In this document: one piece after another, positions 8,324-16,456 of the stretch
Position numbering within the stretch: position 1 is the first letter of the stretch
Layout of the letters: each line of letters opens with the position of its first letter
Origin: Ammonifex thiophilus
GTDB taxonomy: Bacteria > Bacillota > Desulfotomaculia > Desulfotomaculales > Ammonificaceae
DNA length: 64,000 bases
Direction: 5' to 3'
Assembly (NCBI RefSeq): GCF_003368535.1
Contig: NZ_QSLN01000001.1
Location: forward strand, 1 to 64,000
Notes under the pieces: generated by a model
The model's input: the letters and a program-made list of their open reading frames with translations, nothing else
Database searches by the model: none
What the model was told of the DNA's origin: nothing
Position numbers and translations under genes: made by a program

Positions 8324-8893
8324 ATGCGGGTGATCGGTGGGGAAGCCAAGCGTTGCCGGCTAGCCACCCTGAAAGGGAAAGACCTTAGACCCACCTCGGA
8401 AAGGGTGAAGGAAGCCCTTTTTAATATCTTGGCCAACCGGGTTCCCGGATCCCGGTTCCTCGATCTCTTCGCCGGGACGGGAGGCATAGGTATTGAAGCC
8501 CTCAGCCGGGGGGCCGAGTCTGCTGTTTTCGTAGAGCGGGACCCGCGAGCGGTGAAGCTTATCCGAGAAAACCTCGAGCGCACCGGCCTCTCCAACCGGG
8601 CGCAGGTTTACGGCCGCGACGTCCTCTCCCTCCTTCCCTACCTAGCCCGCAAAAAAGAGCGCTTCGACTTGGTCTACATCGATCCCCCCTACCAGAGGGG
8701 GTACGAGAAGAAGGTTCTGCGGCTACTTGCTGAACTGGATCTGCTGGAAGCAGAGGGCCTGGTCGTGGTGGAAAGCTCGGCCCGCGAGCTGCCTCCGGAC
8801 AAGGTACACCGGCTGGTGCTCAAGCGCCGCGAGCGCTACGGCGATACCGCTTTATCTTTTTATGCCCTGGAGGAGGAAAAGGTTTGCGAGTAG
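8324..8893 (+). CDS. rsmD: RsmD, 16S rRNA guanine-966 N2-methyltransferase
   Basis: 189 residues. It uses S-adenosylmethionine to methylate G966 (E. coli numbering) in 16S rRNA. The cofactor loop is LDLFAGTGGIGIEAL and the catalytic motif is DPPY (VYIDPPYQRGYE). The start at 8324 (MRVIGGEAKR) matches the family; an ATG at 8309 would add five residues. The stop overlaps the coaD start by 10 nt, so the two are translationally coupled. This is the ylbH-ylbI-ylbJ order of B. subtilis. Confidence 0.95.
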   Translation: MRVIGGEAKRCRLATLKGKDLRPTSERVKEALFNILANRVPGSRFLDLFAGTGGIGIEALSRGAESAVFVERDPRAVKLIRENLERTGLSNRAQVYGRDVLSLLPYLARKKERFDLVYIDPPYQRGYEKKVLRLLAELDLLEAEGLVVVESSARELPPDKVHRLVLKRRERYGDTALSFYALEEEKVCE

Positions 8894-9384
8894 CGGTCTA
8901 TCCGGGAAGCTTCGATCCTATAACCAACGGCCACCTGGACATCATAAAGCGTGCCTGCCAGCTCTTCGATAAAGTGATCGTGGCCATCGCCGAAAACCCC
9001 CAAAAGAAAGCGCTTTTTACCCTGGAAGAAAGGCTAGAGATGCTTCACGAGGTCCTAAAAGACTTGCCCAAGGTGCGCGTCGACGCTTACCACGGCCTCA
9101 CGGTGGAATACGCCCGCCGCCAGGGGGCCTGCGCCATAATTCGGGGCCTCAGAGCCATATCTGACTTCGAAAACGAGTTCGTTATGGCTCTCACCAACAA
9201 AAAGCTGGCCCCCGAAATCGAGACCCTTTTTCTGATGACCGAAGCCCAATATTCCTTTATAAGCTCCAGCGCCGTGAAAGAGGTGGCCTACTACGGCGGA
9301 TGCCTCAAGGACATGGTGCCACCACCAGTGGAAGTCCGTCTTAGGGCCAAGTTCCGGGAAATAAAAAGACTGGGGGAGGAGTAA
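8884..9384 (+). CDS. coaD: CoaD, phosphopantetheine adenylyltransferase
   Basis: 166 residues, standard length. It transfers AMP from ATP to 4'-phosphopantetheine, the penultimate step of coenzyme A synthesis. The nucleotidyltransferase motif is seen as GSFDPITNGH near the N-terminus and the C-terminal ISSSAVKE motif is present. The start is TTG at 8884, placed by the family N-terminus (MRVAVYPGSFDP) and by GGAGGAAAAGG just upstream inside rsmD. Confidence 0.97.
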   Translation: MRVAVYPGSFDPITNGHLDIIKRACQLFDKVIVAIAENPQKKALFTLEERLEMLHEVLKDLPKVRVDAYHGLTVEYARRQGACAIIRGLRAISDFENEFVMALTNKKLAPEIETLFLMTEAQYSFISSSAVKEVAYYGGCLKDMVPPPVEVRLRAKFREIKRLGEE

Positions 9385-9388
9385 AACC

Positions 9389-9835
9389 TTGGAATTCTTA
9401 GAACTGCTTAATGAGCTGGAGGCGCTTATCGAGCAGTCCAACCGCATACCGCTGACCAGGAAAGTGATCGTAGACGAGGATAAAGTGCTCGACCTTCTAG
9501 ACAGGCTACGGAGCATCCTGCCAGAGGAGTTGCGCAGAGCCAAGTGGTTGGTCGAGGAGCGGGAAAAGGTGCTGGAAGATGCCCGCAAGGAAGCCGAGCG
9601 GATAATCTCGGCCGCCCAAGAGGAGGTGGCTCGCCGCGCCGAGGAAAGTGAAATCGTGCGCCAAGCTAAAGAGCGAGCCGAAGCGGTGGTAGGCAAGGCT
9701 GAGGAGATAGCTCGGGAGATAAAGGTAAGGGCCAGAGAGTACGCCGACGAGGTGCTGGCCCAGCTGGAAGACCGGCTCAATCGGCTGCTAAGAGAGATCC
9801 AGGAGGGAAGGTCTGAGCTCCGCGGCATGAAATAG
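9389..9835 (+). CDS. Coiled-coil protein resembling V-ATPase subunit E/stator proteins
   Basis: 148 residues, almost wholly charged heptad-rich helix from about residue 40 to 145, with no membrane segment. The start is TTG at 9389 behind GGGGGAGGAG, four nt after coaD. Proteins of this type next to coaD in Moorella-like genomes are usually labelled ATPase or H+-ATPase E-like from coiled-coil similarity alone. No enzymatic motif is visible, so the function is unknown. It ends four nt before the convergent ylbJ. Confidence 0.7.
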   Translation: MEFLELLNELEALIEQSNRIPLTRKVIVDEDKVLDLLDRLRSILPEELRRAKWLVEEREKVLEDARKEAERIISAAQEEVARRAEESEIVRQAKERAEAVVGKAEEIAREIKVRAREYADEVLAQLEDRLNRLLREIQEGRSELRGMK

Positions 9836-9838
9836 CTC

Positions 9839-10948
9839 TCACAGGCGAGATCGGCAGCAACTCGTGACCAGAGCTAGAAGAAGCAGGAACAAAAAGCTCG
9901 CGAGGCAGAGACCGGTGGAGCGTAGGAGAATCCAGGAGAAGGAGGGGGAGAAAGAAAAGTGACCGGCAGCGGCCTGGGACCAGCCGGGGGCAAAAAAGGG
10001 AAAAAGGGCAAAGGTGAGAATAGAAGCGTAGACGATCTGCAGGAACCTCCCCCCGAAAAAAGGGAGGAGAGAAACCCCGGCTTGCCCCAGAAAGCTCCAA
10101 ACCTGAACTATGACGCTCAGCCCTTGCCAGGCAAGCCAGACCTCCGTGACCCATACTTTTATCTTTAGGGGAAGGGCCGTTTCGGCTACTCCTTTGACCC
10201 CCAGCGTCACCTCCAAAAAGCCCGCCCCCGCCTCGAAGAGAAGCGAAGCGCTCCCCTGCCAGTTGCTCACCTCTCTTATAAGCTCCCATAGTACGCCAAA
10301 AAGACCGATGAATCCCGCAATAACCAGAAGATTGGTTACCGATTGTCGCACAGCCTCGCCCAGTGTTTGTCCTAGAGAGGCAGGCTTCCGCCCCTCGGTC
10401 GGCGAGGGGCGGGAGCGGGGAAGATAAGGGCGTCTACTGGGAGAAAAGAAGCGGAAAGTCAGTCCCACTAGCAAATTGCTGCCGTAGTGCACCAGCGCCA
10501 AGAAAGGCCCCATTTCCGGCAGGTGATAAATCCCCACGGCAACTGCCACCAGAATAAAAAGGGGGCTAGCGTTGTTGGCGAAAGCGGCTAGGTGCGCCGC
10601 TTCCGCGGCGGTCAAGAGACCCTGGCTCTTGAGTCTGGCTGCCGCCGCCGCCCCCATGGGGTAACCTGAAGTGAAACCCACTGCCAGCACGAAGGCTGCC
10701 GCTCCTGGCAGGCGGAATAGGCGAAAAGTTATGGGTTCGAGCAGCGATCCCAGGAGGTGGATCACTCCAAAAGCCAGAAGGAGCTCGGTGGTGATGAAAA
10801 AGGGGAGTAGAGAAGGGAAAACTACCTCCCACCAGACGTTAAGGCCTCTCAGCGCTCCCCGGTACACGGCAGCGGGGTGGGTAATCATAAGAATAAAAAA
10901 AACAACGAGCAACGAGCCTGCCAGAGCTCTGGCGGTGGCCGGACGCAC
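9839..10948 (-). CDS. ylbJ: YlbJ-like sporulation integral membrane protein
   Basis: 369 residues with about eight hydrophobic segments. It is of the nucleoside-recognition (Gate) domain type found in SpoIIIJ-era sporulation proteins such as YlbJ, SpoVM-A and SpoVM-B. Conserved segments include PSLLPFF near residue 45 and GFTSGYPMGA near residue 93. In B. subtilis ylbJ is a sigma-E-dependent mother-cell gene needed for heat-resistant spores; its transport substrate is not established. Position beside coaD is the Bacillus arrangement, except that here ylbJ is convergent to it. The start is GTG at 10948. Confidence 0.85.
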   Translation of the reverse strand: MRPATARALAGSLLVVFFILMITHPAAVYRGALRGLNVWWEVVFPSLLPFFITTELLLAFGVIHLLGSLLEPITFRLFRLPGAAAFVLAVGFTSGYPMGAAAAARLKSQGLLTAAEAAHLAAFANNASPLFILVAVAVGIYHLPEMGPFLALVHYGSNLLVGLTFRFFSPSRRPYLPRSRPSPTEGRKPASLGQTLGEAVRQSVTNLLVIAGFIGLFGVLWELIREVSNWQGSASLLFEAGAGFLEVTLGVKGVAETALPLKIKVWVTEVWLAWQGLSVIVQVWSFLGQAGVSLLPFFGGRFLQIVYASILTFALFPFFAPGWSQAAAGHFSFSPSFSWILLRSTGLCLASFLFLLLLALVTSCCRSRL

Positions 10949-11004
10949 CCCTCCACCACCTTCCCCGACTTCTGCTGATTCTATATGACCGGGCCGCGGC
11001 TAAC

Positions 11005-11033
11005 TTGACAGATAGAAAACGATGTGCAATAAT
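11005..11033 (+). promoter_or_regulatory. Sigma-A promoter of the tRNA gene
   Basis: Perfect TTGACA, 17 nt, AATAAT, ending 11 nt before the tRNA 5' end. Confidence 0.8.
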
Positions 11034-11044
11034 GGAGGCAGCGA

Positions 11045-11119
11045 GGGCGGATAGTTCAGTGGGAGAACGTCTGCTTGACGCGCAGAAGGTCGCTGGTTCG
11101 ATTCCAGCTCCGCCCACCA
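11045..11119 (+). tRNA. tRNA-Val (anticodon GAC)
   Basis: Full cloverleaf: acceptor GGGCGGA/TCCGCCC, D-arm GTTC/GAAC, anticodon stem TCTGC/GCAGA with loop TTGACGC, T-arm GCTGG-TTCGATT-CCAGC. The discriminator is A and the CCA end is genomically encoded at 11117-11119. It reads GUC and GUU. Confidence 0.97.
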
Positions 11120-11127
11120 GGGAAATC

Positions 11128-11156
11128 AAGGCTTCCGGTAGATTACCGGAAGCCTT
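11128..11156 (+). terminator. Terminator hairpin of the tRNA-Val gene
   Basis: Perfect 13-bp stem with a GAT loop, starting 8 nt after the tRNA. The following T-run is poor (TGATGCTTCTT), so termination efficiency is uncertain. Confidence 0.65.
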
Positions 11157-11195
11157 TGATGCTTCTTGGTGTTGACACGAAGCCACCGATCGCTT

Positions 11196-12365
11196 CTAGC
11201 GCTGGCTTGACAGTAGCTCCGCTATTTTCTCCTCCATGAAGGACACGCGGGCTTCCCAGGAATGGAAGGCTACGCGCGCTAGCCTTTCCCTCTTCTTCTC
11301 CTCGGTTTCCTCCGCTAGGATGCGCTCCACCGCCGCCACTGCTTCTTCCGGCGTCTGAGCCAGAACCACCAGGTCCTTAAGCTCTCCGAAATCGAGCCAA
11401 GGAGTGGCCAGGACGGGTCGGCCAGCAGCCAGATACTCGTAAAGCTTTAGGGGGTTCACCTTGCTCGTGAGTTCCCCGGGCCGGAAAGGAGCCAGACAGA
11501 CGTCACACCCCCTAAGGTACCGGGGGAGCACTTCGTGCGGCCGGGGACCCAGGAAATGCACATTGGGCAACCTGTCCAGTCCTTCCATCGGAACGCCAGG
11601 GGCGACAGGACCGATCAGCAGAAGCTGCCAATCGGGGCGCAGACGAGCCATTCCGGCCAGAAGCCCGGTGTCTATCCACTCCTGGATGGCCCCCACAAAG
11701 CAGAGGCGCGGGCGGGGCAAAGAAGCTACCTCTTCCGGCACGGGGGTTTCCTCTCTCAGGGCCTGAGAGAAGAGCTCCACGTCGGCGGCATTGGGCACCA
11801 GGTAAATTTGGCGACAGAAGGGGCGTCTGCGCTCCAGAAGGCCGGGCGTGGTGGCAAAGACCAGGTCGGCCAGACGCAAAAGCGCCTTTTCCTGCTCCCA
11901 GACCACTTCGGGCCGAATAAGCCCTTTGAAGGCTCCGTGCTCGTCCACACAGTCGTAGATTACCAGTCGATGGGGGAGAAGACGGATAAGCTCGGCCGTG
12001 CCTGGAAGATAGGTGAAAACGATGGGCTGGGTCAGCTTAAGCCGGCGCATCTCCCGACGGATCCAGGGGGCCAGCCAGCGCTGGTTGAGCCAGGCCACCG
12101 GCTGCCAGTAGCTTCCCAGGGGCAAAACCAAAGGGGGCTGGTAGACGGTCAAAGAGGTGCCCTCGGAGTACCTCTTCCCCCAGGGGCGCCATTTGGGCCA
12201 GAAGGCCGGATCTTTGAAGGGAGAAAGCAGAGTGGCGGGCGGATTAACGTAAAGAACCCGGTTCCTCCTGGCCAGGCGCAGCATGATCTGGTGGATGCGG
12301 GCTAGAAGGGAACTCCAGTCCACCGGTGCCAGGCAGAGAATTTCTTGCCCTGCGAGTTCAGCCAT
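11196..12365 (-). CDS. Glycosyltransferase, TuaH-like
   Basis: 389 residues with a two-Rossmann glycosyltransferase (GT-B) layout. The N-terminus (ILCLAPVDWSSLLARIHQI, with VLYVNPP after it) resembles TuaH-type enzymes of teichuronic acid synthesis. The C-terminal half carries the nucleotide-sugar region LYEYLAAGRPVLATP. No signal peptide is seen, so it is likely cytoplasmic or membrane-peripheral. The ATG overlaps the end of the upstream glycosyltransferase gene behind AAGGAGAGGG, so they form one operon. Donor and acceptor sugars are unknown; a surface polysaccharide role follows from the neighbours. Confidence 0.8.
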   Translation of the reverse strand: MAELAGQEILCLAPVDWSSLLARIHQIMLRLARRNRVLYVNPPATLLSPFKDPAFWPKWRPWGKRYSEGTSLTVYQPPLVLPLGSYWQPVAWLNQRWLAPWIRREMRRLKLTQPIVFTYLPGTAELIRLLPHRLVIYDCVDEHGAFKGLIRPEVVWEQEKALLRLADLVFATTPGLLERRRPFCRQIYLVPNAADVELFSQALREETPVPEEVASLPRPRLCFVGAIQEWIDTGLLAGMARLRPDWQLLLIGPVAPGVPMEGLDRLPNVHFLGPRPHEVLPRYLRGCDVCLAPFRPGELTSKVNPLKLYEYLAAGRPVLATPWLDFGELKDLVVLAQTPEEAVAAVERILAEETEEKKRERLARVAFHSWEARVSFMEEKIAELLSSQR

Positions 12366-13482
12366 TTGCCCTCTCCTTCCGAAGCAGAACCGTGCGGTAA
12401 ACCTCCAGAGTGTTCTGAGCCATGCGGGTGGAGGAAAAATCGCGCGCCACCATCTCTTTGCCCCGGGAAGCCATGCGCCGCGCTTCCTCTTGGTGTTCTA
12501 GCATCCAGAGGATGGCTTGGGCTAAAGCTTGGGAATCGGCCGGCGGAACCAAAAGCCCCGTTTCCCCCTCCCGCACCACCTCTGGAACCCCGCCTACTCG
12601 GGTGGCCACCACCGGAACCCCCCGAGCCAGCGCCTCCAGCACCACGAGGCCGAAACCCTCCATGAGCGAGGCCAGTACCAGCAGATCGAACTCCGGGTAG
12701 CAGGAACTCACCTCGGGCAGAAAGCCGGTGAAGATTACCCTGTCGGCGAGGCCGAGACGCTGGGCCAGCTCCCTGAGCTCTTCTGCTTCCGGACCCGTGC
12801 CGATGACGGCGAAACGGGCATGAGGCAGACGGCGCCCCACCTCTGCCGCCGCCTCCAGGAAATAGCGGTGACCTTTCACCGGGTGGAGCCGGCCCACCGT
12901 AGCTACCAGGGGGGCGTCAGAAGGCACGTTCCAGCTCTTACGGAAACCGGCGCCGGAGGAGGAAGAGGAGGGAAGCTCGATGCCGTTGTAGACTACGGTT
13001 ACCTTCTCCGGCGCGATCCCCTCCTGCACCAGGCACTCGGCCAAGAAGCGGGACACGGCGATGAAGTGATCGGTACGGGAACAGGTCCACTTCTCGATAA
13101 GTAAGTTTATCTTCCTATCCCACCAGCGGGGGTAGTCCTGGGCCAGGCGGCTGTGGACGGTGGTAACCACCGGGCCGGGCCAAGTCCAGGCGGCCAGACG
13201 CCCCAAAAAGTTGGCCCGGACGCCGTGGGTGTGTAGGAGATCGTACCCCCCCTTGGTCAGGAGCTGCCGTAGCCGCCGGACCACCCGCAGGTCGAACTTG
13301 TTCGCCATGGGCAGCACTTCCACGCGCATGCCCGCTTTTCGGGCCAACTCGGCGAAGGGGGCGGGGAAAAGACAAACCACCTCCATCCGTACCTTGTCCG
13401 GGTCAAAGGCCCGGTAAAGGGTCAGGATGTGCTTCTCGGCCCCACCGAATTCTCCTCCGCCGATAACGTGGAGAACCTTCAT
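12358..13482 (-). CDS. GT4-family glycosyltransferase
   Basis: 374 residues, classic GT4 retaining enzyme. The N-terminal glycine-rich acceptor loop is GGGEFGGAEKH, preceded by VLHVI. The domain boundary carries ATVGRLHPVKGH and the donor-site EX7E motif region reads SLMEGFGLVVLEALARG. Members add sugars from nucleotide donors to lipid-linked precursors of teichuronic acid, capsule or secondary wall polymers. It is the middle gene of a three-gene minus-strand operon (small membrane protein, GT4, TuaH-like) with a polymerase/ligase-like gene divergent upstream. Confidence 0.88.
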   Translation of the reverse strand: MKVLHVIGGGEFGGAEKHILTLYRAFDPDKVRMEVVCLFPAPFAELARKAGMRVEVLPMANKFDLRVVRRLRQLLTKGGYDLLHTHGVRANFLGRLAAWTWPGPVVTTVHSRLAQDYPRWWDRKINLLIEKWTCSRTDHFIAVSRFLAECLVQEGIAPEKVTVVYNGIELPSSSSSGAGFRKSWNVPSDAPLVATVGRLHPVKGHRYFLEAAAEVGRRLPHARFAVIGTGPEAEELRELAQRLGLADRVIFTGFLPEVSSCYPEFDLLVLASLMEGFGLVVLEALARGVPVVATRVGGVPEVVREGETGLLVPPADSQALAQAILWMLEHQEEARRMASRGKEMVARDFSSTRMAQNTLEVYRTVLLRKERANG

Positions 13483-13512
13483 CCCCTACCCCCGTCCGAT
13501 CTTCCGGCGTTC

Positions 13513-13836
13513 CTAGTTCAAGCGCCGAACCCAGGTTTTCAGCGCCCGCACGCAATCCCAGGCCAAGCAGGCCGAAGTCGGCCACCAGGACCAAGAAGGG
13601 GCGACCCTCCTTAACCATCCGCCGGCAAACTGACCCGTAAAGAAGGCCAGGACCAGAGGAGGAAAGGTAAACCAGCTCCAGCCCAGCCCAGAGGTAAACC
13701 TTAACCAAACCACTGCCGGCACGGGCAGATGCACGGCAGCGAACCACTGCCAGGAGAACTTAGGCACGGAGGCCCGCCAGTAACCGAAAGGGAGATTGAG
13801 CAACAAAACTAAGACAGCGAGCTTCAGGATAGGCAT
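13513..13836 (-). CDS. Small conserved membrane protein
   Basis: 107 residues with three or four hydrophobic segments. It opens MPILKLAVLVLLLNLPFGYW and is rich in tryptophan and proline. Start ATG at 13836 has GGGAGG at good distance. I recall similar proteins in Moorella/Desulfotomaculum-type genomes, often beside polysaccharide genes, but know of no assigned function. An overlapping frame (13403-13747) is rejected in its favour. Confidence 0.65.
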   Translation of the reverse strand: MPILKLAVLVLLLNLPFGYWRASVPKFSWQWFAAVHLPVPAVVWLRFTSGLGWSWFTFPPLVLAFFTGQFAGGWLRRVAPSWSWWPTSACLAWDCVRALKTWVRRLN

Positions 13837-13868
13837 GGATTTTCCCTCCCCCGTGTGACTTTGCGGAT

Positions 13869-13907
13869 TTGCCCTCGCCCCTCACCTGAACTACAATGAT
13901 ATATCAT
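13869..13907. promoter_or_regulatory. Divergent promoter region with palindrome for the surface polysaccharide genes
   Basis: On the plus strand TTGCCC (13869-13874), 17 nt, TACAAT (13892-13897) serves the ligase-like gene. A perfect 12-nt palindrome ATGATATATCAT (13896-13907) overlaps the -10 and, read on the other strand, contains TATGAT that may be a -10 for the divergent operon. It could be an operator or shared promoter core. Confidence 0.5.
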
Positions 13908-13939
13908 AGCGAACCACCCGAAAGAGGAGGAAGATTCCC

Positions 13940-15418
13940 TTGACCTCCACCCTTTCCTCTTGGTGGCAGGGAAGTCTGCTCTCCCGGATGCAAAATTTCC
14001 TGGGTCGTGCCTGGCAGAGCAGCCGGCTGGCCCGCTTTCTGGCCGCTCGGCCCTTCTGGGAAGGAAAGGCTTCCCTGGTCATGGCAACTCTGGCCAAGCT
14101 GGCGCCCCATTCCTGGCGGGTACGCTGGGAGGAAGGGACGCCTCCTCTCCCCTGGGCCGCCGGAAGCAGCCTCTTGCGCTGGAGCGAACCGAGAAGCTAT
14201 TACCTCTTGCTGATGCTCACCGCCTACCCCATAATCGACTACTTCATCCGCTACGGCCAGCCGGTAGGAAGTGTAGCAGGCGGCTGGAAGGAAGCGGCCC
14301 TTATACTCGGCCTGGGACTGGTGGCGGCCAAGCTCCTCTTGCGCGGTAAAGAAGCTTATCGCCCCAACCCCATAGCTTTTCCCCTGGCCGTCTATTTCGC
14401 CGTTTACATTTTCCTCTTCTTCGTCCGCTCCCCTGACCTCGGCATAGCCTTTGAGGGGTTGCGCATTTACCTGGAGTACGCCCTCTGGTTCTGGGTAGGC
14501 TTTTACCTGCTTGACGACGAGCGCCAGCTTCACCTTTTCTCCCTATGCCTCCTTCTCTTCACGGCCGTCCTGGCCTGCCACGGCATCTGGCAGTACATAA
14601 ACCGCGTCCCCATTCCCCCGGAGTGGGTCGACCAGGCCGAGAGGGAAATAAGGACACGCGCCTTCTCCCTAGTCAAGAGTCCCAACATACTGGGTTCGCT
14701 GTTAAGCCTGGTTCTACCCCTGGGCGTGGCTGGCTTCCTTACCGCTGGCCATCGCTACAGCCGCCTACTCTACCTGGCCGTAACTTCCGCCTTGGCCCTG
14801 GCCCTCATCTTCACCTTTTCGCGGGGAGCCTGGTTTAGTGCCGTCCTGGGGCTCGTCCTCCTGGGCCTGCTTTCTTATCCCCCGCTCATCTGGGGGCTGG
14901 CGGTAGCCGCCGGAGCCACCCCTCTCGTCTTCCCCAGTGTGGCCCAGCGCCTCCTTTACCTCTTTTCTTACAGCTACTACGTCTCCAGCCAGCGGGGAGG
15001 GCGTTTCATCCGCTGGCAGGCCGCTCTGGAGAAGCTTCAGCACCACCCCCTGGCAGGAGAGGGATGGGGGCGCTTCGGCGGAGCCGTAGCCGCCCGCTCC
15101 ATCCCCGGCAGTTTCTACGTGGACAACTTCTATCTGAAGACCGCCGCCGAGGGCGGCCTTATAGGCCTAGGTGTCTTCGTATGGCTCATCGTCGTTGCCT
15201 GGCGGGCTGCCTACCAGGTCGTCATGCGGCTGGAAGGGAACCACCGCCTCTGGGCAGCCGCTTATCTGGGAGGCTTAAGCGCCGTACTCCTGCACAATAC
15301 GGTGGAAAACGTGTTCGAAACCCCTCTCATGAGTACCTTCTTCTGGCTTCTATTAGGGGTGCTTCTCTCCTTTCCCTTTATCACTGGTGAGAAGGCGCGC
15401 CACCAGCCGCGCATCTAA
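13940..15418 (+). CDS. O-antigen ligase/polymerase-like membrane protein
   Basis: 492 residues with 10-12 predicted membrane helices and a Wzy_C-type core. The large extracellular loop after residue 330 includes QRGGRFIRWQAALEKLQHHP, followed by LAGEGWGRFG, the loop in which family members bind undecaprenyl-linked glycans. Such proteins polymerise or ligate surface glycans outside the membrane. The start is TTG at 13940 behind AGAGGAGGAAG. In a Gram-positive the acceptor would be a wall polymer or protein rather than lipid A. The end overlaps the convergent csaB gene by 66 nt. Confidence 0.85.
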   Translation: MTSTLSSWWQGSLLSRMQNFLGRAWQSSRLARFLAARPFWEGKASLVMATLAKLAPHSWRVRWEEGTPPLPWAAGSSLLRWSEPRSYYLLLMLTAYPIIDYFIRYGQPVGSVAGGWKEAALILGLGLVAAKLLLRGKEAYRPNPIAFPLAVYFAVYIFLFFVRSPDLGIAFEGLRIYLEYALWFWVGFYLLDDERQLHLFSLCLLLFTAVLACHGIWQYINRVPIPPEWVDQAEREIRTRAFSLVKSPNILGSLLSLVLPLGVAGFLTAGHRYSRLLYLAVTSALALALIFTFSRGAWFSAVLGLVLLGLLSYPPLIWGLAVAAGATPLVFPSVAQRLLYLFSYSYYVSSQRGGRFIRWQAALEKLQHHPLAGEGWGRFGGAVAARSIPGSFYVDNFYLKTAAEGGLIGLGVFVWLIVVAWRAAYQVVMRLEGNHRLWAAAYLGGLSAVLLHNTVENVFETPLMSTFFWLLLGVLLSFPFITGEKARHQPRI

Positions 15419-16456
15419 CGCCGCTCGCTGGGAAAGTTCGGCCACGCGCTGCCGGAGCCACAAGCGCACCTCTTCTTCCTCGGCCAGCAGCCCTTTAACT
15501 GCTCGCAGGAGTTCCTCGGCCGAAAGAGGAGCCAGCGGCAGGGAAGGTAGGCCCACCTGGTTCATGAAACGATCCACTTTGGGATCGTAGCTCAAGCCCA
15601 CTCCAGGTACCCCGGCCATGGCGGCAAAGATCAGAAAGTGAAGCCGCATGCCTACGGCGCAGGTGAGGTGAGACAGAACCCCCACAGCCTCCTGGAAAGA
15701 AAGCCCGGACGATAATAAGACCGCCCCCTCGATCTTTTCCCTTAGAGGGGAAAGAATCTGGATGTCGTCGGGATGGAAGGGCACGAGCACCACCTGCCAG
15801 CCCTCCTCCCGCAGATGTCGGGCCAGGTCCGCCACCGCTTCCCGGGCCTCTTCTACCCGCGGCCAGGGGCGCAAGGAAATTCCCAGGATTTTGCCTTCTC
15901 CCACCCCCGCCTGGCGGAGTATCTCCCTTCCCTGCTCTTTCTTCCCTCCCATTTCCAAGGCTAGCACCGGATCGGCGGTAACGTAGAGGGGGCGTCTTAC
16001 CCCAAGCCTTTCCAACTCCAGAGCCGAGTCCTCATCGCGCAAGGTGACGAGATCGGCCAGGCGTACCACCTGCTTCACCAACCAGCGGCTGAAGAAACGG
16101 CTGAGCGGCCCTATACCCTGCCCGTAGAGGCAAACCTTTTTGCCCAAGAGCTTGGCCCCCAAGACGAGCAAGGCGTAATAAAGCACGTTGCCCCTGCTGG
16201 TTACGTCCTGGAAGAGGCTGCCGCCCCCACTCAGCAGAAGATCGGCCCGGCAAAGCTCCCGCCAGACGGAAGCCAAATGGCGCCGGGGAACAGCCTTCAC
16301 CCCGAAGTTTTGCGCCGTGTCCGCCGGTCGGGCGGAAAGCACCACGATATCTACCTCGGGGAGCGCATTTCTAAGCTGGGTTATGATGGCCAGGAGCATG
16401 GCTTCGTCCCCGCAGTTGCCGAAACCGTAGTATCCGGAAATTAGCACCCTGGGCAC
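15353..16456 (-). CDS. csaB: CsaB, polysaccharide pyruvyl transferase
   Basis: 367 residues. CsaB transfers a pyruvyl group from phosphoenolpyruvate to N-acetylmannosamine in a secondary cell wall polymer, creating the ketal that SLH domains bind. The N-terminus ISGYYGFGNCGDEAML and the segment LYGQGIGPL are typical of the family. The GTG at 16456 is chosen over a 45-residue-longer frame because homologues start at this point, GGGGGAG lies 7 nt upstream, and the codon overlaps the tagA stop (TAGTG). It is translationally coupled to the ManNAc-transferase-like gene, and an SLH-domain protease is encoded at 27-31 kb. Confidence 0.92.
   Translation of the reverse strand: MPRVLISGYYGFGNCGDEAMLLAIITQLRNALPEVDIVVLSARPADTAQNFGVKAVPRRHLASVWRELCRADLLLSGGGSLFQDVTSRGNVLYYALLVLGAKLLGKKVCLYGQGIGPLSRFFSRWLVKQVVRLADLVTLRDEDSALELERLGVRRPLYVTADPVLALEMGGKKEQGREILRQAGVGEGKILGISLRPWPRVEEAREAVADLARHLREEGWQVVLVPFHPDDIQILSPLREKIEGAVLLSSGLSFQEAVGVLSHLTCAVGMRLHFLIFAAMAGVPGVGLSYDPKVDRFMNQVGLPSLPLAPLSAEELLRAVKGLLAEEEEVRLWLRQRVAELSQRAALDARLVARLLTSDKGKGEKHP

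Noticed and set aside
10839-11186. Minus-strand frame of 115 codons with GIEPATFCASSRRSPTELSA
   Set aside because: This peptide is the well-known artefact of translating the antisense of a tRNA gene; it covers tRNA-Val.
13403-13747. 114-codon minus-strand frame overlapping the small membrane protein
   Set aside because: It overlaps two better genes in another frame and lacks a ribosome binding site.
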